A DNA stretch of 64,000 bases from Lysobacterales bacterium (GTDB lineage: Bacteria; Pseudomonadota; Gammaproteobacteria; Xanthomonadales; SZUA-36), in assembly GCA_013001885.1 (NCBI GenBank), contig JABDLD010000051.1:29493-93492 (forward strand), given 5' to 3'. Both the position numbers and the translations under genes were made by a program. Under the pieces are notes generated by a model that saw nothing but the letters and a program-made list of their open reading frames with translations, ran no database searches and had not been told where the DNA came from. Position 1 is the first letter of the stretch. Each line of letters begins with the position of its first letter. This document shows, piece after piece, positions 8,651 to 17,110 of this stretch.

Positions 8651-9286
8651 TCAGTTGATCAGGGAATGGCCCTGCTCGACCCTTTTTCTCAGCAGGCTGT
8701 TGCGCGGAAAATGGGCCAGCAGGAAATTCATCTGGTCAGCCAGAATTTCGCGTCCCTGCAGGTAAACATACTCAGCATGTGTCGGTGTAAACGGAATGGC
8801 AAGCAGCTGCATCCCGGCCTGCTCAGGTGTCATCCCCGCTTTGTGGTTGTTGCATCGTTTGCAGGCCGTCACCACGTTGACCCAGATATCAAGTCCGCCC
8901 TGGCTCAGCGGCTTTACGTGGTCGCGCGACAGTAAGGCGTTCGGAAACTGCTCGCCGCAGTATAGGCAAAGCGACTGATCCCGCCTGAACAGGGCCTGGT
9001 TGCTCAAGGGCGGGGTGTAGGAGGTCGAAAAAAGGTGTGCATGAGGATGGCGGCCCTGGCTGGCGATAATAGCGCTCACGTCCACATAGCTCTGTTTTCC
9101 AGTCAGCGAGTTGATGCCGCCGTGCACGCGATAAACGGTGCGTCCGAGTGAATAGCTGACCTGCCCCAGCGAAATCAGGCGTACTGCATCCTTATAGCCA
9201 ACCCATTCCAGCGGCATGCCGGAAACGTCCGTTCTTAAAACCTGCTGTTGTAAGTTGTTATCCATTCCCTGGTGCAGTCTCTGCAA
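8651..9286 (-). CDS. HNH endonuclease family protein
   Basis: 211 residues from a TTG at 9286, or 204 from ATG at 9265; the latter has CAGGGA only a few bases away, so the start is undecided. The C-terminal half is an HNH domain: CLYC, then SRDHVKPLSQGG with the catalytic Asp-His, then CKRCNNHK, the two CxxC pairs binding structural zinc. Proteins of this layout (a beta-rich N-part and a stand-alone HNH) are widespread chromosomal genes whose DNA target is unknown. It ends 17 bases from the convergent exonuclease gene. No restriction or mobile-element genes are near. Confidence 0.85.
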   Translation of the reverse strand: MQRLHQGMDNNLQQQVLRTDVSGMPLEWVGYKDAVRLISLGQVSYSLGRTVYRVHGGINSLTGKQSYVDVSAIIASQGRHPHAHLFSTSYTPPLSNQALFRRDQSLCLYCGEQFPNALLSRDHVKPLSQGGLDIWVNVVTACKRCNNHKAGMTPEQAGMQLLAIPFTPTHAEYVYLQGREILADQMNFLLAHFPRNSLLRKRVEQGHSLIN

Positions 9287-9434
9287 TTACCGTAGAAAAC
9301 ACAAGATGTGGTGCCTTTGGTCTGCTTTTAAGGCTGTATATCCGCTTTTTTGACAAATGGCAAGCAAAGAACGATTGCAGCCTGATCCGGCAAGAGTGGC
9401 GTACCGGAAATTTTGGTGGTTTACTTTGCGCCCA

Positions 9435-9461
9435 GAACCTGTCGGCCATTGAGCGGTCCAA
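9435..9461 (+). promoter_or_regulatory. Candidate sigma-E promoter of the DegQ-type protease
   Basis: GAACCT at 9435-9440 and GTCCAA at 9456-9461 are separated by 15 bases. The enterobacterial sigma-E consensus is GGAACTT, 15-16 bases, GTCAAA. The predicted start is near 9468, about 23 bases before the GTG start codon. The degP-type proteases are classical sigma-E targets, which is the reason I looked; no other support is available. Confidence 0.4.
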
Positions 9462-9490
9462 CTGATGTTTCGCAGTAATCGGGAGCAAAC

Positions 9491-10855
9491 GTGTACAACG
9501 TCACCAAAAGGCAATTGAACATTCTTTCGGTAATTTTCCTGTTGCTGGCCGCGCCATCCGGCCGCACCGCCCTGCCGGTGGCTATGAACGGAGAACCTCT
9601 GCCGTCGCTGGCACCGGTGCTTGAACAGGTCACGCCATCGGTCGTTAACATCTATACCCAAACCCGTGTCCGTGTCCGCAGCCCCTTGATGGATGATCCG
9701 TTTTTTCGCCGCTTCTTCAATATTCCGGACGTGCCGCGTGAGCGGGTCTCGCAAAGCCTGGGTTCGGGTGTGATCGTGGATGACAGGGAAGGATTCGTGA
9801 TCACCAACAACCATGTCATTGCCGGAGCCGACGACATCTCGGTGACCCTTTCCGACGGCCGGAGTTTCCGGGCCGAGGTGATCGGAACGGATCCGGATAC
9901 CGATCTGGCAATGGTCCGCATTCCCGCCAAAGACTTGCAGGCTCTGCCGTTTGCAGATTCAAACCGTTTGCGCGTGGGGGATTTCGTGGTGGCCGTCGGA
10001 AATCCATTCGGCCTCGGTCAGACCGTGACGTCCGGTATCGTCAGCGCACTGGGGCGCACCGGCGTCCGGGGTCTGGAATTTCAGAACTTTATACAAACCG
10101 ACGCATCGATCAATCCGGGAAATTCGGGCGGAGCGCTGATCAACCTGCGCGGTGAACTGGTTGGGATCAACAGCGCGATCTTTACACCCAGTGGAGGCAA
10201 CGTGGGTATCGGATTTGCCATACCCTCGGCCATGGTGCGCTACGTGATGGATCAGCTGAGCAGTTTTGGCGAAGTCCGGCGCGGGACCCTGGGCCTGTCG
10301 GTCCAGAACCTCACCGATGACCTGGCCGGTGCGTTTGACCTGGAAAAAGGCAAGGGCGTGCTGGTCGCGGAAGTCGCGGCCGGTTCGGCGGCCGAGAAAG
10401 CCGGCCTGCGCGCCGGGGACGTCATTCAGGCCATCGCCGGCTATCCGGTGCGGAACGCGCAGGAATTCCACAACTACGAAGGTCAGTTTCCGGTCGGTGA
10501 ACAGCTGGCGCTGGAGATCATCAGGAACGGCAGCCCCACAACACTCCGGGTGGAAGTCGAGGAATTGAAAGCGCTTGAAGGCGAGACGGTCGATTGGCGT
10601 CTTGACGGGGCCCGGTTCGAGGAGCTGCCGCTCAAACAGCGGACGGATGCCGTCAAGGGCGTGCTGCTGTCGGAACTCGATGCGGATAGCCGGCTCGCAG
10701 CCACGGGTTTGCGGCCGGGCGACATTATTACTGCATGCAATCGCGCCAGAATCCAGGACCTGGCGGAATTCAAGGACGTGGTTTCTGCGGTCCGCGGCGC
10801 GCTTTATTTCCAGGTGCGCCGTAACGGAAATGACTACGTTGTCCGGATAGACTGA
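9491..10855 (+). CDS. degQ: Periplasmic Do-like serine protease (DegP/DegQ family)
   Basis: 454 residues, start GTG with GGGAG just upstream. A signal peptide (1-26) is followed by a trypsin-like domain with catalytic His108 (ITNNHVI), Asp138 (TDTDL type) and Ser212 (NPGNSGGAL), then two PDZ domains (about 270-360 and 375-452). It degrades or chaperones misfolded envelope proteins. The length (455 in E. coli DegQ versus 474 in DegP) and the short linker near residue 65-85 favour a DegQ-like protein, but the distinction is not firm. It precedes the aminopeptidase gene by about 60 bases. Confidence 0.88.
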   Translation: MYNVTKRQLNILSVIFLLLAAPSGRTALPVAMNGEPLPSLAPVLEQVTPSVVNIYTQTRVRVRSPLMDDPFFRRFFNIPDVPRERVSQSLGSGVIVDDREGFVITNNHVIAGADDISVTLSDGRSFRAEVIGTDPDTDLAMVRIPAKDLQALPFADSNRLRVGDFVVAVGNPFGLGQTVTSGIVSALGRTGVRGLEFQNFIQTDASINPGNSGGALINLRGELVGINSAIFTPSGGNVGIGFAIPSAMVRYVMDQLSSFGEVRRGTLGLSVQNLTDDLAGAFDLEKGKGVLVAEVAAGSAAEKAGLRAGDVIQAIAGYPVRNAQEFHNYEGQFPVGEQLALEIIRNGSPTTLRVEVEELKALEGETVDWRLDGARFEELPLKQRTDAVKGVLLSELDADSRLAATGLRPGDIITACNRARIQDLAEFKDVVSAVRGALYFQVRRNGNDYVVRID

Positions 10856-10917
10856 ATTGTAACGGCAACTGAAACTGTTTTATGCTCGCTGTTTGATTTT
10901 TGAAAGGTGACCAGACC

Positions 10918-12297
10918 GTGTGTTTTCTTACGATGACCGAATTACAGCAGGACCAGGCGGTTATACCGCTACGGCCTCTTGCCGCTGCTGACTTCGACCA
11001 GTGGAAAGAGCAGGCCGCTCCCGCCCAGGTTCAATGGGCAGAGGGTTCCGGTTTCAAGGCGTCCCCCGGCCAGTCGTGTGCTTTTCCTGCGGCTGACGGC
11101 AAGCCGGAATTCTGGCTGTTCGGTGTCGAGGAACAGGTGGCTTTGTACCGCTTGGCCGCCCTGGCGGCCAGCCTGCCTGAAGCCGTCTATCGCCTCGACA
11201 GCACCTGGTCCCGGCAAGACCGCGCCCAGGCCAGTCTCGGCTGGGGCCTGGGCTCCTACTGTTTTGACCGCTACAAGGCGAACAACAAATCCAGACCGCT
11301 GTTGTTGCTGGATGAAGATATCGACAGCGAAGTGCGTTCACTGCATCACGCACAATGCCTGGTCCGCGACCTGGTCAACACGCCAACTGAACACATGGGG
11401 CCGTCACAATTGGCCAGCGCAGTCCAGCGGCAGGCGGACGCTTTTGGCGGTGAGACCGATTTTGTCGTGGGAGCCGATCTGTTGACCCGCAATTTCCCGG
11501 CCATTCATGCGGTCGGACGGGCCTCGGACCAGCAACCCCGGCTGCTTGAAATGACCTGGGGTGATGAGGATGCGCCGGTTTTATCACTGGTCGGCAAAGG
11601 CGTCTGTTTCGATACCGGCGGTCTCGACCTCAAGTCCGCGGCCGGGATGAAGCTGATGAAGAAAGACATGGGTGGCGCTGCCCATGCGCTGGCCCTGGCC
11701 CGGTTGGTGATGGAACACCGCTTGCCGGTGCGGCTCAAACTGCTGATTCCGGCCGTTGAAAATGCCGTCTCCGGAAATGCATACCGGCCCGGAGATATTA
11801 TTCCGACTCGCAAGGGGCTGTCAGTGGAAATCGGAAATACAGATGCGGAGGGCCGGGTGGTTCTGTCTGATGCGCTGGCCTATGCCTGCGAAGACCAGCC
11901 TGACCTGGTGATCGATTTCGCGACCTTGACCGGGGCTGCCCGAATTGCCCTTGGCGCTGATCTGCCGCCGCTGTTCAGCAATCACGATGACGTGGCCAGG
12001 GCCATTCAGCAGGCGGGCGATGAAGTGGAAGATCCGCTGTGGACCCTGCCGCTGTATCAACCCTACCGCAAGCTGATTGAAAGCCCGATCGCGGATATCA
12101 ACAACAGCGGCAGCAGTGCGTTCGGCGGCTGCATTACGGCGGCTTTGTTTCTCGAGTCATTCGTGGAAACACAAATCCCGTGGGTGCATATTGATACGTT
12201 TGCCTGGAACCAGGCCGACCGGCCCGGCAGGCCGCAGGGCGGCGAGGCGCTTGGGTTGCGGGCGGTTTTCAAGTATTTGCAATCTCGTTATCGCTAG
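10918..12297 (+). CDS. Leucyl aminopeptidase family protein (M17)
   Basis: 459 residues from GTG at 10918, which has AAGGTGA 7 bases upstream; ATG at 10933 is the alternative. The C-terminal catalytic domain shows VGKGVCFDTGGLDLKS and the family signature NTDAEGRVVLSDALAYA, whose Asp, Glu and Arg belong to the two-metal active site. The N-terminal domain is divergent, as in the PepB-like branch. It removes N-terminal residues from peptides in the cytoplasm. Its position right behind a protease fits a protein-turnover role, though cotranscription is uncertain. Confidence 0.87.
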   Translation: MCFLTMTELQQDQAVIPLRPLAAADFDQWKEQAAPAQVQWAEGSGFKASPGQSCAFPAADGKPEFWLFGVEEQVALYRLAALAASLPEAVYRLDSTWSRQDRAQASLGWGLGSYCFDRYKANNKSRPLLLLDEDIDSEVRSLHHAQCLVRDLVNTPTEHMGPSQLASAVQRQADAFGGETDFVVGADLLTRNFPAIHAVGRASDQQPRLLEMTWGDEDAPVLSLVGKGVCFDTGGLDLKSAAGMKLMKKDMGGAAHALALARLVMEHRLPVRLKLLIPAVENAVSGNAYRPGDIIPTRKGLSVEIGNTDAEGRVVLSDALAYACEDQPDLVIDFATLTGAARIALGADLPPLFSNHDDVARAIQQAGDEVEDPLWTLPLYQPYRKLIESPIADINNSGSSAFGGCITAALFLESFVETQIPWVHIDTFAWNQADRPGRPQGGEALGLRAVFKYLQSRYR

Positions 12298-12335
12298 GCA
12301 CCCGGTTCAGCGGGCCTTTGCTCCGCAGGCTTCGC

Positions 12336-13454
12336 TCAAAGCAGCACAAAGCTGAGCAGCGCGACAAATGAGGTGGCCAGCGCCAGCAGCATCATGTACG
12401 AAATACCAATGCAGCTGAATTTCAGAAAAGTCAGTCCCCACCCCTGCCCATAAACCCGTTTCAGCGACAGGAACATGTATAACGGGATCCAGATTAACAC
12501 CAGGAAGTCCATGAAATTAACTATGCTGGCCACCAGGCCCTCTTCGGTCGGATCCAGCCAGCTAGCGTAAGAATTGGCCGAGATTGTGATCAGCAGGATC
12601 ACGAATACGAATGCGTGGTTGTGCAATGCAAATATCAGGTGCTCGACGTAATATTTTTTGGCAAACAGATACCAGAACTTGAACAACAGCGCGACCAGGG
12701 GCAACAGCACGAACATCGTGGCGGGCAAGACATCGAATATCTTGTCCATGATCAAATCCGGATTTTTCTCTATTTGACGGCCTTTTTGTGGTGATTCCCC
12801 TATCTCGTCATTCACCCAATCGTTCACCCAGTTCGGCATCAGCGGAACGATAAAGGGATTGGTTTCGCGATCCCAGGGCTCTCCATTGATATTGATCGTA
12901 TCGTGTTCGTGCTCCCCCTCCTGCTCTTGCTCTTGCTGAGCTTCCCGGATGGTCTTCCTGGCCTCCTCGGCGGTTGCGGGATCGAGCCGGTCGAGGGCAT
13001 CGTCGATTTTCTGCTGTTGTTTTTCTTCAAGCTGAACTCCGGTGACGACATCGCCGCTGTTCGAGTCACCAATTTTGAGCGAGGCGTTGGTCAACATCGC
13101 GGCCAGAAAGAAAAATGCGATGCTGGAAAAAATATACAAACGCAACGGCGGCACATATCGAAACCGCCTGCCGTCAAGATAATCGCGGGTCAGTTTTCCG
13201 GGTTTGAACAGAAGCGGTTTGAGGGTGCGCAGAAAACGGGAATCAAAATCGAGGGTGTCCTCCAGCAACTCCCTCATCAGTGCCGGAAAGAAACGCATCA
13301 GGTTTTTATCCGGCTGCCCGCAGAAATAGCAAAAGGGTCCCTTCAGATCGGTACCGCAGTTCAGGCAGTCAGGCGACCCCGCCAGCCGGTTCGCGGCGAT
13401 GGTCAGGGATTTTCCCGGCTGTTGCACGGGCAGGTATGATTTATCGGCGTTCAT
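12336..13454 (-). CDS. DUF3667 family membrane protein with zinc ribbon
   Basis: 372 residues. Near the N-terminus is a two-CxxC zinc ribbon (CLNCG at about 35, CYFCG at about 46), then the DUF3667 core (LLEDTLDFDSRFLRTL, LLFKPGKLTRDYLDG). Hydrophobic helices follow at about 105-122, 240-265, 275-295, 305-325 and 345-370; the loop between the first two is acidic and Gln/Glu-rich and probably lies on one face of the membrane. Function is unknown. Its ATG overlaps the stop of the upstream epimerase gene by 4 bases, implying translational coupling. Confidence 0.82.
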   Translation of the reverse strand: MNADKSYLPVQQPGKSLTIAANRLAGSPDCLNCGTDLKGPFCYFCGQPDKNLMRFFPALMRELLEDTLDFDSRFLRTLKPLLFKPGKLTRDYLDGRRFRYVPPLRLYIFSSIAFFFLAAMLTNASLKIGDSNSGDVVTGVQLEEKQQQKIDDALDRLDPATAEEARKTIREAQQEQEQEGEHEHDTININGEPWDRETNPFIVPLMPNWVNDWVNDEIGESPQKGRQIEKNPDLIMDKIFDVLPATMFVLLPLVALLFKFWYLFAKKYYVEHLIFALHNHAFVFVILLITISANSYASWLDPTEEGLVASIVNFMDFLVLIWIPLYMFLSLKRVYGQGWGLTFLKFSCIGISYMMLLALATSFVALLSFVLL

Positions 13455-14437
13455 GAGAGCAATCCTTGTCTTTGCATCCAGGCTGCAGTGTCTTCGATCA
13501 ATTGGCGTATCGGTGTGAACCGGTAATCCAGCTCCTTTCGGGCTTTACCGGAATTGCAGTTGACGTGGTACGAGACCATCGCCGCCGATTCGGGGGTGAC
13601 GTCAGGCTCCCGCCCGCTGAAAGATGCCGTGATGGTATTCAAATGCGCCCAGGCCCGGATGATCCAGGCGGGCGCCGCTTTTACCGGAACCTTGCAGCCA
13701 ACCACTTCACCGGCGATTTTAACGACATCGGCAAATGCTGCGTATTCACCGCCCAGCAGATACTTTTCGCCGCTGCGGCCCCGGTGAAACGCCGCGATAT
13801 GCGCATTTGCAACCTCACGCACATCGCAGAAATTTCCGCTTCCCGGCGGTGCGGCAAATAATTTGCCCTGCTGCACCATGCGAATCATGCGGGACCAGTT
13901 ATGTTGATCACCGGGACCGAGAATATGCGCCGGATTCAGGATGACTGCCTCCATCTGCCGGTTGCTGGCCTTATCCAGAACCAGTTGCTCCGCCCGGTAC
14001 TTACTGCGCACATAGTTGATCCAGTCTGTTGCCCCGGTCCGGGCGCTTTCTTCCGTGAGTTCCGTATTGCGAAATCCCCAGGTCGTGAAGCTCGATGTGT
14101 GTATGAATCGCCTTACCCCTGCGGCAGCGGCGGCTTCGAGCATGTTACGGGTGCCGTCGATATTGACCCGGTCCTGGAGCCGGTTGTTTTTTGCCCAGAA
14201 ATTCGTGCTGGCGGCAACGTGAAAGACCGCATCGAAAGGCTCAGGCATAGCAGCGCGCACGCTGTCGTAATCAGAGAGATCTCCAAGATGAACGGTGACC
14301 GGAACTCCTTCTATTTCATTCAGCAGGGAGCTTCTCCGGGCCAGCACGTGGACGTCCCAGCCCTGGCCGTGCAGCCCCCTGACCAAGTGGGATCCGACGA
14401 AACCGGACGCACCGCTGACACATGCCGTCAGGCTCAT
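13451..14437 (-). CDS. NAD-dependent epimerase/dehydratase family protein
   Basis: 328 residues from ATG at 14437, chosen because AGGAGA lies about 10 bases upstream and the Rossmann motif GASGFVGSHLVRGL then starts at residue 8. An extended SDR: the catalytic Tyr and Lys are in YVRSKYRAE. It resembles dihydroflavonol 4-reductase-like and 3-beta-hydroxysteroid dehydrogenase-like proteins, which reduce or oxidise hydroxyl/keto groups of small molecules; the substrate is unknown. It lies divergent to the MATE pump, and its own 5' region overlaps the start of that gene by none (36 bases separate the start codons). Confidence 0.83.
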   Translation of the reverse strand: MSLTACVSGASGFVGSHLVRGLHGQGWDVHVLARRSSLLNEIEGVPVTVHLGDLSDYDSVRAAMPEPFDAVFHVAASTNFWAKNNRLQDRVNIDGTRNMLEAAAAAGVRRFIHTSSFTTWGFRNTELTEESARTGATDWINYVRSKYRAEQLVLDKASNRQMEAVILNPAHILGPGDQHNWSRMIRMVQQGKLFAAPPGSGNFCDVREVANAHIAAFHRGRSGEKYLLGGEYAAFADVVKIAGEVVGCKVPVKAAPAWIIRAWAHLNTITASFSGREPDVTPESAAMVSYHVNCNSGKARKELDYRFTPIRQLIEDTAAWMQRQGLLS

Positions 14438-14472
14438 GATGGGCTGTCTCTCCTGTACAATCAGCGGCTGGG

Positions 14473-15846
14473 ATGGACAGTATAACCAAAGCAAAAAATC
14501 ATCCGGCTGAAATGAGCCGTACCATGCGCCTGGCGACCCCCGTCATCATTGGCCAACTGGCTGTTTTCAGCATGAATTTTGTGGATACGGTGATGGCCGG
14601 CCGGCTGCCGGACAACCAGATAGCATTGTCCGCTCTGGGGATCGGCGGAGCCCTTTGGTCGGCCATGCTCATGTTCATTCTTGGGACGCTTATGGTCGTG
14701 CAGCCCAGCGTTGCTCAGCTCGACGGCGCCCAGATGAAATCCGAGGCAGCCGTACAAACACGCCAGGCGCTGTGGATTGCGCTGGCGCTCGGCGTTCCTT
14801 TCTGGTTCCTGTGTTTTTTCAGCGAACCCATAATGAACGGTTTTGACATCGATCCGGTCATCGTGCCCGAGGCGGCCGGATACCTGCGGGCCCTGTCCTG
14901 GGGCGCGCCCGCTCTTTCGCTGGTGTTTCTGTTGCGTTTTTTCAGCGAGGGCACCGGGAATACCACGCCGACCATGTTTTACGGCGTGGCCGGGGCCTTG
15001 CTGAACATACCGCTCAATTACGTTTTGATGTTTGGCAAACTCGGGTTCCCGGCGCTTGGCACGGTCGGATGCGGCTACGCAACCTCGATCGTGATCTGGA
15101 TGCAGTTCCTGCTGCTGGTTTTGTACATCGGCATCCACCGCCACTACCGTCCCTTCGCGTTGCTCTCCCGCCTGGACCCGCCCGACTGGGGCACGATCCT
15201 GTCCCTGCTGAAAATTGGCGTTCCGATCGCCGTGGCAATTTTTGTCGAAGGCAGCCTGTTCGTCGGGGCTGCCCTGTTGATCGGCCGCCTCGGTCCGGTT
15301 CCCGCCGCCTCGCACCTGATTGCGATCAACTTCTCGGCGCTGATGTTTATGATCCCGATCGGCTTGTCGAGCGCAGTGTCGATTCGTGTGGGAAACGCGA
15401 TCGGCCGCGGAGACATGGAGGCCGCCCGTTATGCCGGCCGGATCGGCATCGTGATCGTGCTGATGTTCCAGACGGTCAGCGCCATCGCGATGTTGTTGTT
15501 TCCGGAATGGATCGTCAGGATCTACACCGATGACGCGCTGGTCGCGCCGCTGGCCGTCAGCCTGCTGTTTTACGCAGCCATTTTCCAGTATCCGGACGGC
15601 CTGCAGATCGTCTCCTCGGGAATCTTGCGCGGATACAAGGATACGCGAATGCCAATGCTGTACATGATCATCGCCTTCTGGATAGTGGGAATGACGCTGG
15701 GCTACAACCTGACATTTAACCGCGGCATGGGGCCGGCCGGGATGTGGGTGGGCATGATCGCCGGATTGACCGTTGCAGCCGCCCTGATGTTGCGCCGGTT
15801 CAGGCATACCAGCGGCAGGTTTATCCGCGACAGCGCCCCGGCTTAA
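14473..15846 (+). CDS. MATE family multidrug/Na+ antiporter
   Basis: 457 residues with about 12 membrane helices in two similar halves, as in NorM. The start region (MRLATPVIIGQLAVFSMNFVDTVMAGRL) is the conserved first helix of MATE transporters. It should export cationic compounds in exchange for Na+ or H+. The 3' end overlaps the convergent pspC gene by 4 bases. Confidence 0.9.
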   Translation: MDSITKAKNHPAEMSRTMRLATPVIIGQLAVFSMNFVDTVMAGRLPDNQIALSALGIGGALWSAMLMFILGTLMVVQPSVAQLDGAQMKSEAAVQTRQALWIALALGVPFWFLCFFSEPIMNGFDIDPVIVPEAAGYLRALSWGAPALSLVFLLRFFSEGTGNTTPTMFYGVAGALLNIPLNYVLMFGKLGFPALGTVGCGYATSIVIWMQFLLLVLYIGIHRHYRPFALLSRLDPPDWGTILSLLKIGVPIAVAIFVEGSLFVGAALLIGRLGPVPAASHLIAINFSALMFMIPIGLSSAVSIRVGNAIGRGDMEAARYAGRIGIVIVLMFQTVSAIAMLLFPEWIVRIYTDDALVAPLAVSLLFYAAIFQYPDGLQIVSSGILRGYKDTRMPMLYMIIAFWIVGMTLGYNLTFNRGMGPAGMWVGMIAGLTVAAALMLRRFRHTSGRFIRDSAPA

Positions 15847-16148
15847 GAATCGCGACTTTCGAGTTCCCTGAACCGGCGTTCCAGGTCGGCGATCCGCTCG
15901 CCCCGGCTGGAGAGTTCGGGCGATGCCAGGCCCTCATCGGCTTTCTGCCGGTTTGGCCACAGGTCGTCGGCCAGGTTGAAGAGCAGGGCCAGGATGGCGT
16001 ACACGATCACGGCCCATAACGTCTTGAACAGCAGGAAGGCAACGAACAGCGCGCGAAGAACCCAGACGTTCCAGTTGAACGTCCGGGCAATAGCGGCACA
16101 GACACCGGCAAGGAGGGATCCTTCAATGCGGGCAGGTTTCATGCTCAT
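15843..16148 (-). CDS. pspC: PspC domain protein
   Basis: 101 residues. The PspC domain is clear: an N-terminal IEGSLLAGVCAAIARTFNWNVWVLRALF segment followed by a membrane helix (about 28-60), then a short C-terminal coiled-coil-like tail (ADLERRFRELESRD). PspC senses or relays envelope stress to PspA. Its ATG overlaps the pspA stop by 4 bases, so the two are translationally coupled. Confidence 0.9.
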   Translation of the reverse strand: MSMKPARIEGSLLAGVCAAIARTFNWNVWVLRALFVAFLLFKTLWAVIVYAILALLFNLADDLWPNRQKADEGLASPELSSRGERIADLERRFRELESRDS

Positions 16149-16867
16149 GCGGCTCCGGTGGAATCCTGGGCGGCCGGATCAGGCGATTTTTCAGCTTTCG
16201 CTCCGGAAATCCGCTGTTTCATCGCTGCGAGTTCTTCCTCGATGACCGGATCCGGCGTTCCGGCAGTTGAATCGTTCCATGCTGAAGTTACCGTGCCGCC
16301 CACTTCGTAAGACCGTACCCTTGCCTCCAGGTTGTCGACCTGTGACTGCAAGCGGTCGAACCTGCCCATGGCGCGGCGAATTTTGCGTTCTCCCGGCGTC
16401 AGCTTTTCCGCCGTTTGCGCAGACACGGAATGGACGCTCTTTCCGGCATTAAGGCCTTTGAGCTTGACCTTGGCGTCTGCAAGCTTGGTTTTGAGCGTGA
16501 CCATGTCGGTTTCCATCTGAGTGACTCGCTCGGCGATGCGCTGTTGCTCATCCGTTACCGCCTGGTGGCGGCTGGACAGTTCGGCCTTGGCTTTCAGCGC
16601 GGCCCGGGCGAGGTCGTCGCGATCCTCCACAACGGCTTTTTCCGCTCGGCCCCGCCACTGGTCGATTTCTTCCGAAAGCTGGCCGTCGAGGCGCGCCAGG
16701 CGCTGTTGCTCGGCAAGCAGCTCGGCGCAGGCGGCACGCGCTTCCTCGCTGGCGTCCTCCATTTCACGAATCAGCGCCCGGAGCAGTTTTTCCGGGTCTT
16801 CCGCCTTTTCAATCAGTGAATTGACGTTGGCGGCAATGACGTAACGAAGTCTGGTAAAAGCTCCCAT
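16145..16867 (-). CDS. pspA: Phage shock protein A (PspA/IM30 family)
   Basis: 240 residues from ATG at 16867 with GGGAG 8 bases upstream. The chain is almost entirely coiled coil from residue 25 to 190, starting with the family segment NVNSLIEKAEDPEKLLRALIREMEDA. PspA (ESCRT-III-like) oligomerises on the inner membrane to protect it under stress. pspC follows with a 4-base overlap. A sigma-54-type promoter sits 43-58 bases upstream of the start codon, as for the psp operon of E. coli; no PspF activator gene is in the window. Confidence 0.92.
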   Translation of the reverse strand: MGAFTRLRYVIAANVNSLIEKAEDPEKLLRALIREMEDASEEARAACAELLAEQQRLARLDGQLSEEIDQWRGRAEKAVVEDRDDLARAALKAKAELSSRHQAVTDEQQRIAERVTQMETDMVTLKTKLADAKVKLKGLNAGKSVHSVSAQTAEKLTPGERKIRRAMGRFDRLQSQVDNLEARVRSYEVGGTVTSAWNDSTAGTPDPVIEEELAAMKQRISGAKAEKSPDPAAQDSTGAA

Positions 16868-16909
16868 GTAAATCTCCCGTTCTTGAATGGCTATGAGTAG
16901 GTATTCAGA

Positions 16910-16925
16910 TGCAGAATTCATGCCA
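16910..16925 (-). promoter_or_regulatory. Candidate sigma-54 promoter of pspA-pspC
   Basis: Read on the minus strand: TGGCATGAATTCTGCA, that is TGGCA at -24 and CTGC at -12, with the required GG-10 bases-GC spacing. It would start transcription near 16899, 32 bases before the pspA ATG. The psp operons of enterobacteria depend on sigma-54 and PspF. Confidence 0.6.
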
Positions 16926-17110
16926 TTAAGATATATATTTTAAAAACAATGACATACGACCAAACCAGGCGTTTCGTTGAAAGCCGCTTTGGCGGATTTG
17001 ACACAAACTTGGCGAGTCAGCCGGTCCGGGCAGGCTTAAACGGTACTTTCGGCATTGTGAAGTGATGCGCAAGGCCCATAAAATAGGCCAAACTCCCACA
17101 GGATTGCTCA

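Noticed and set aside
14461..15807. Minus-strand frame of 448 codons opposite the MATE gene
   Set aside because: His/Gln/Asp-rich sequence without a fold, typical of the antisense of a GC-rich membrane protein gene.
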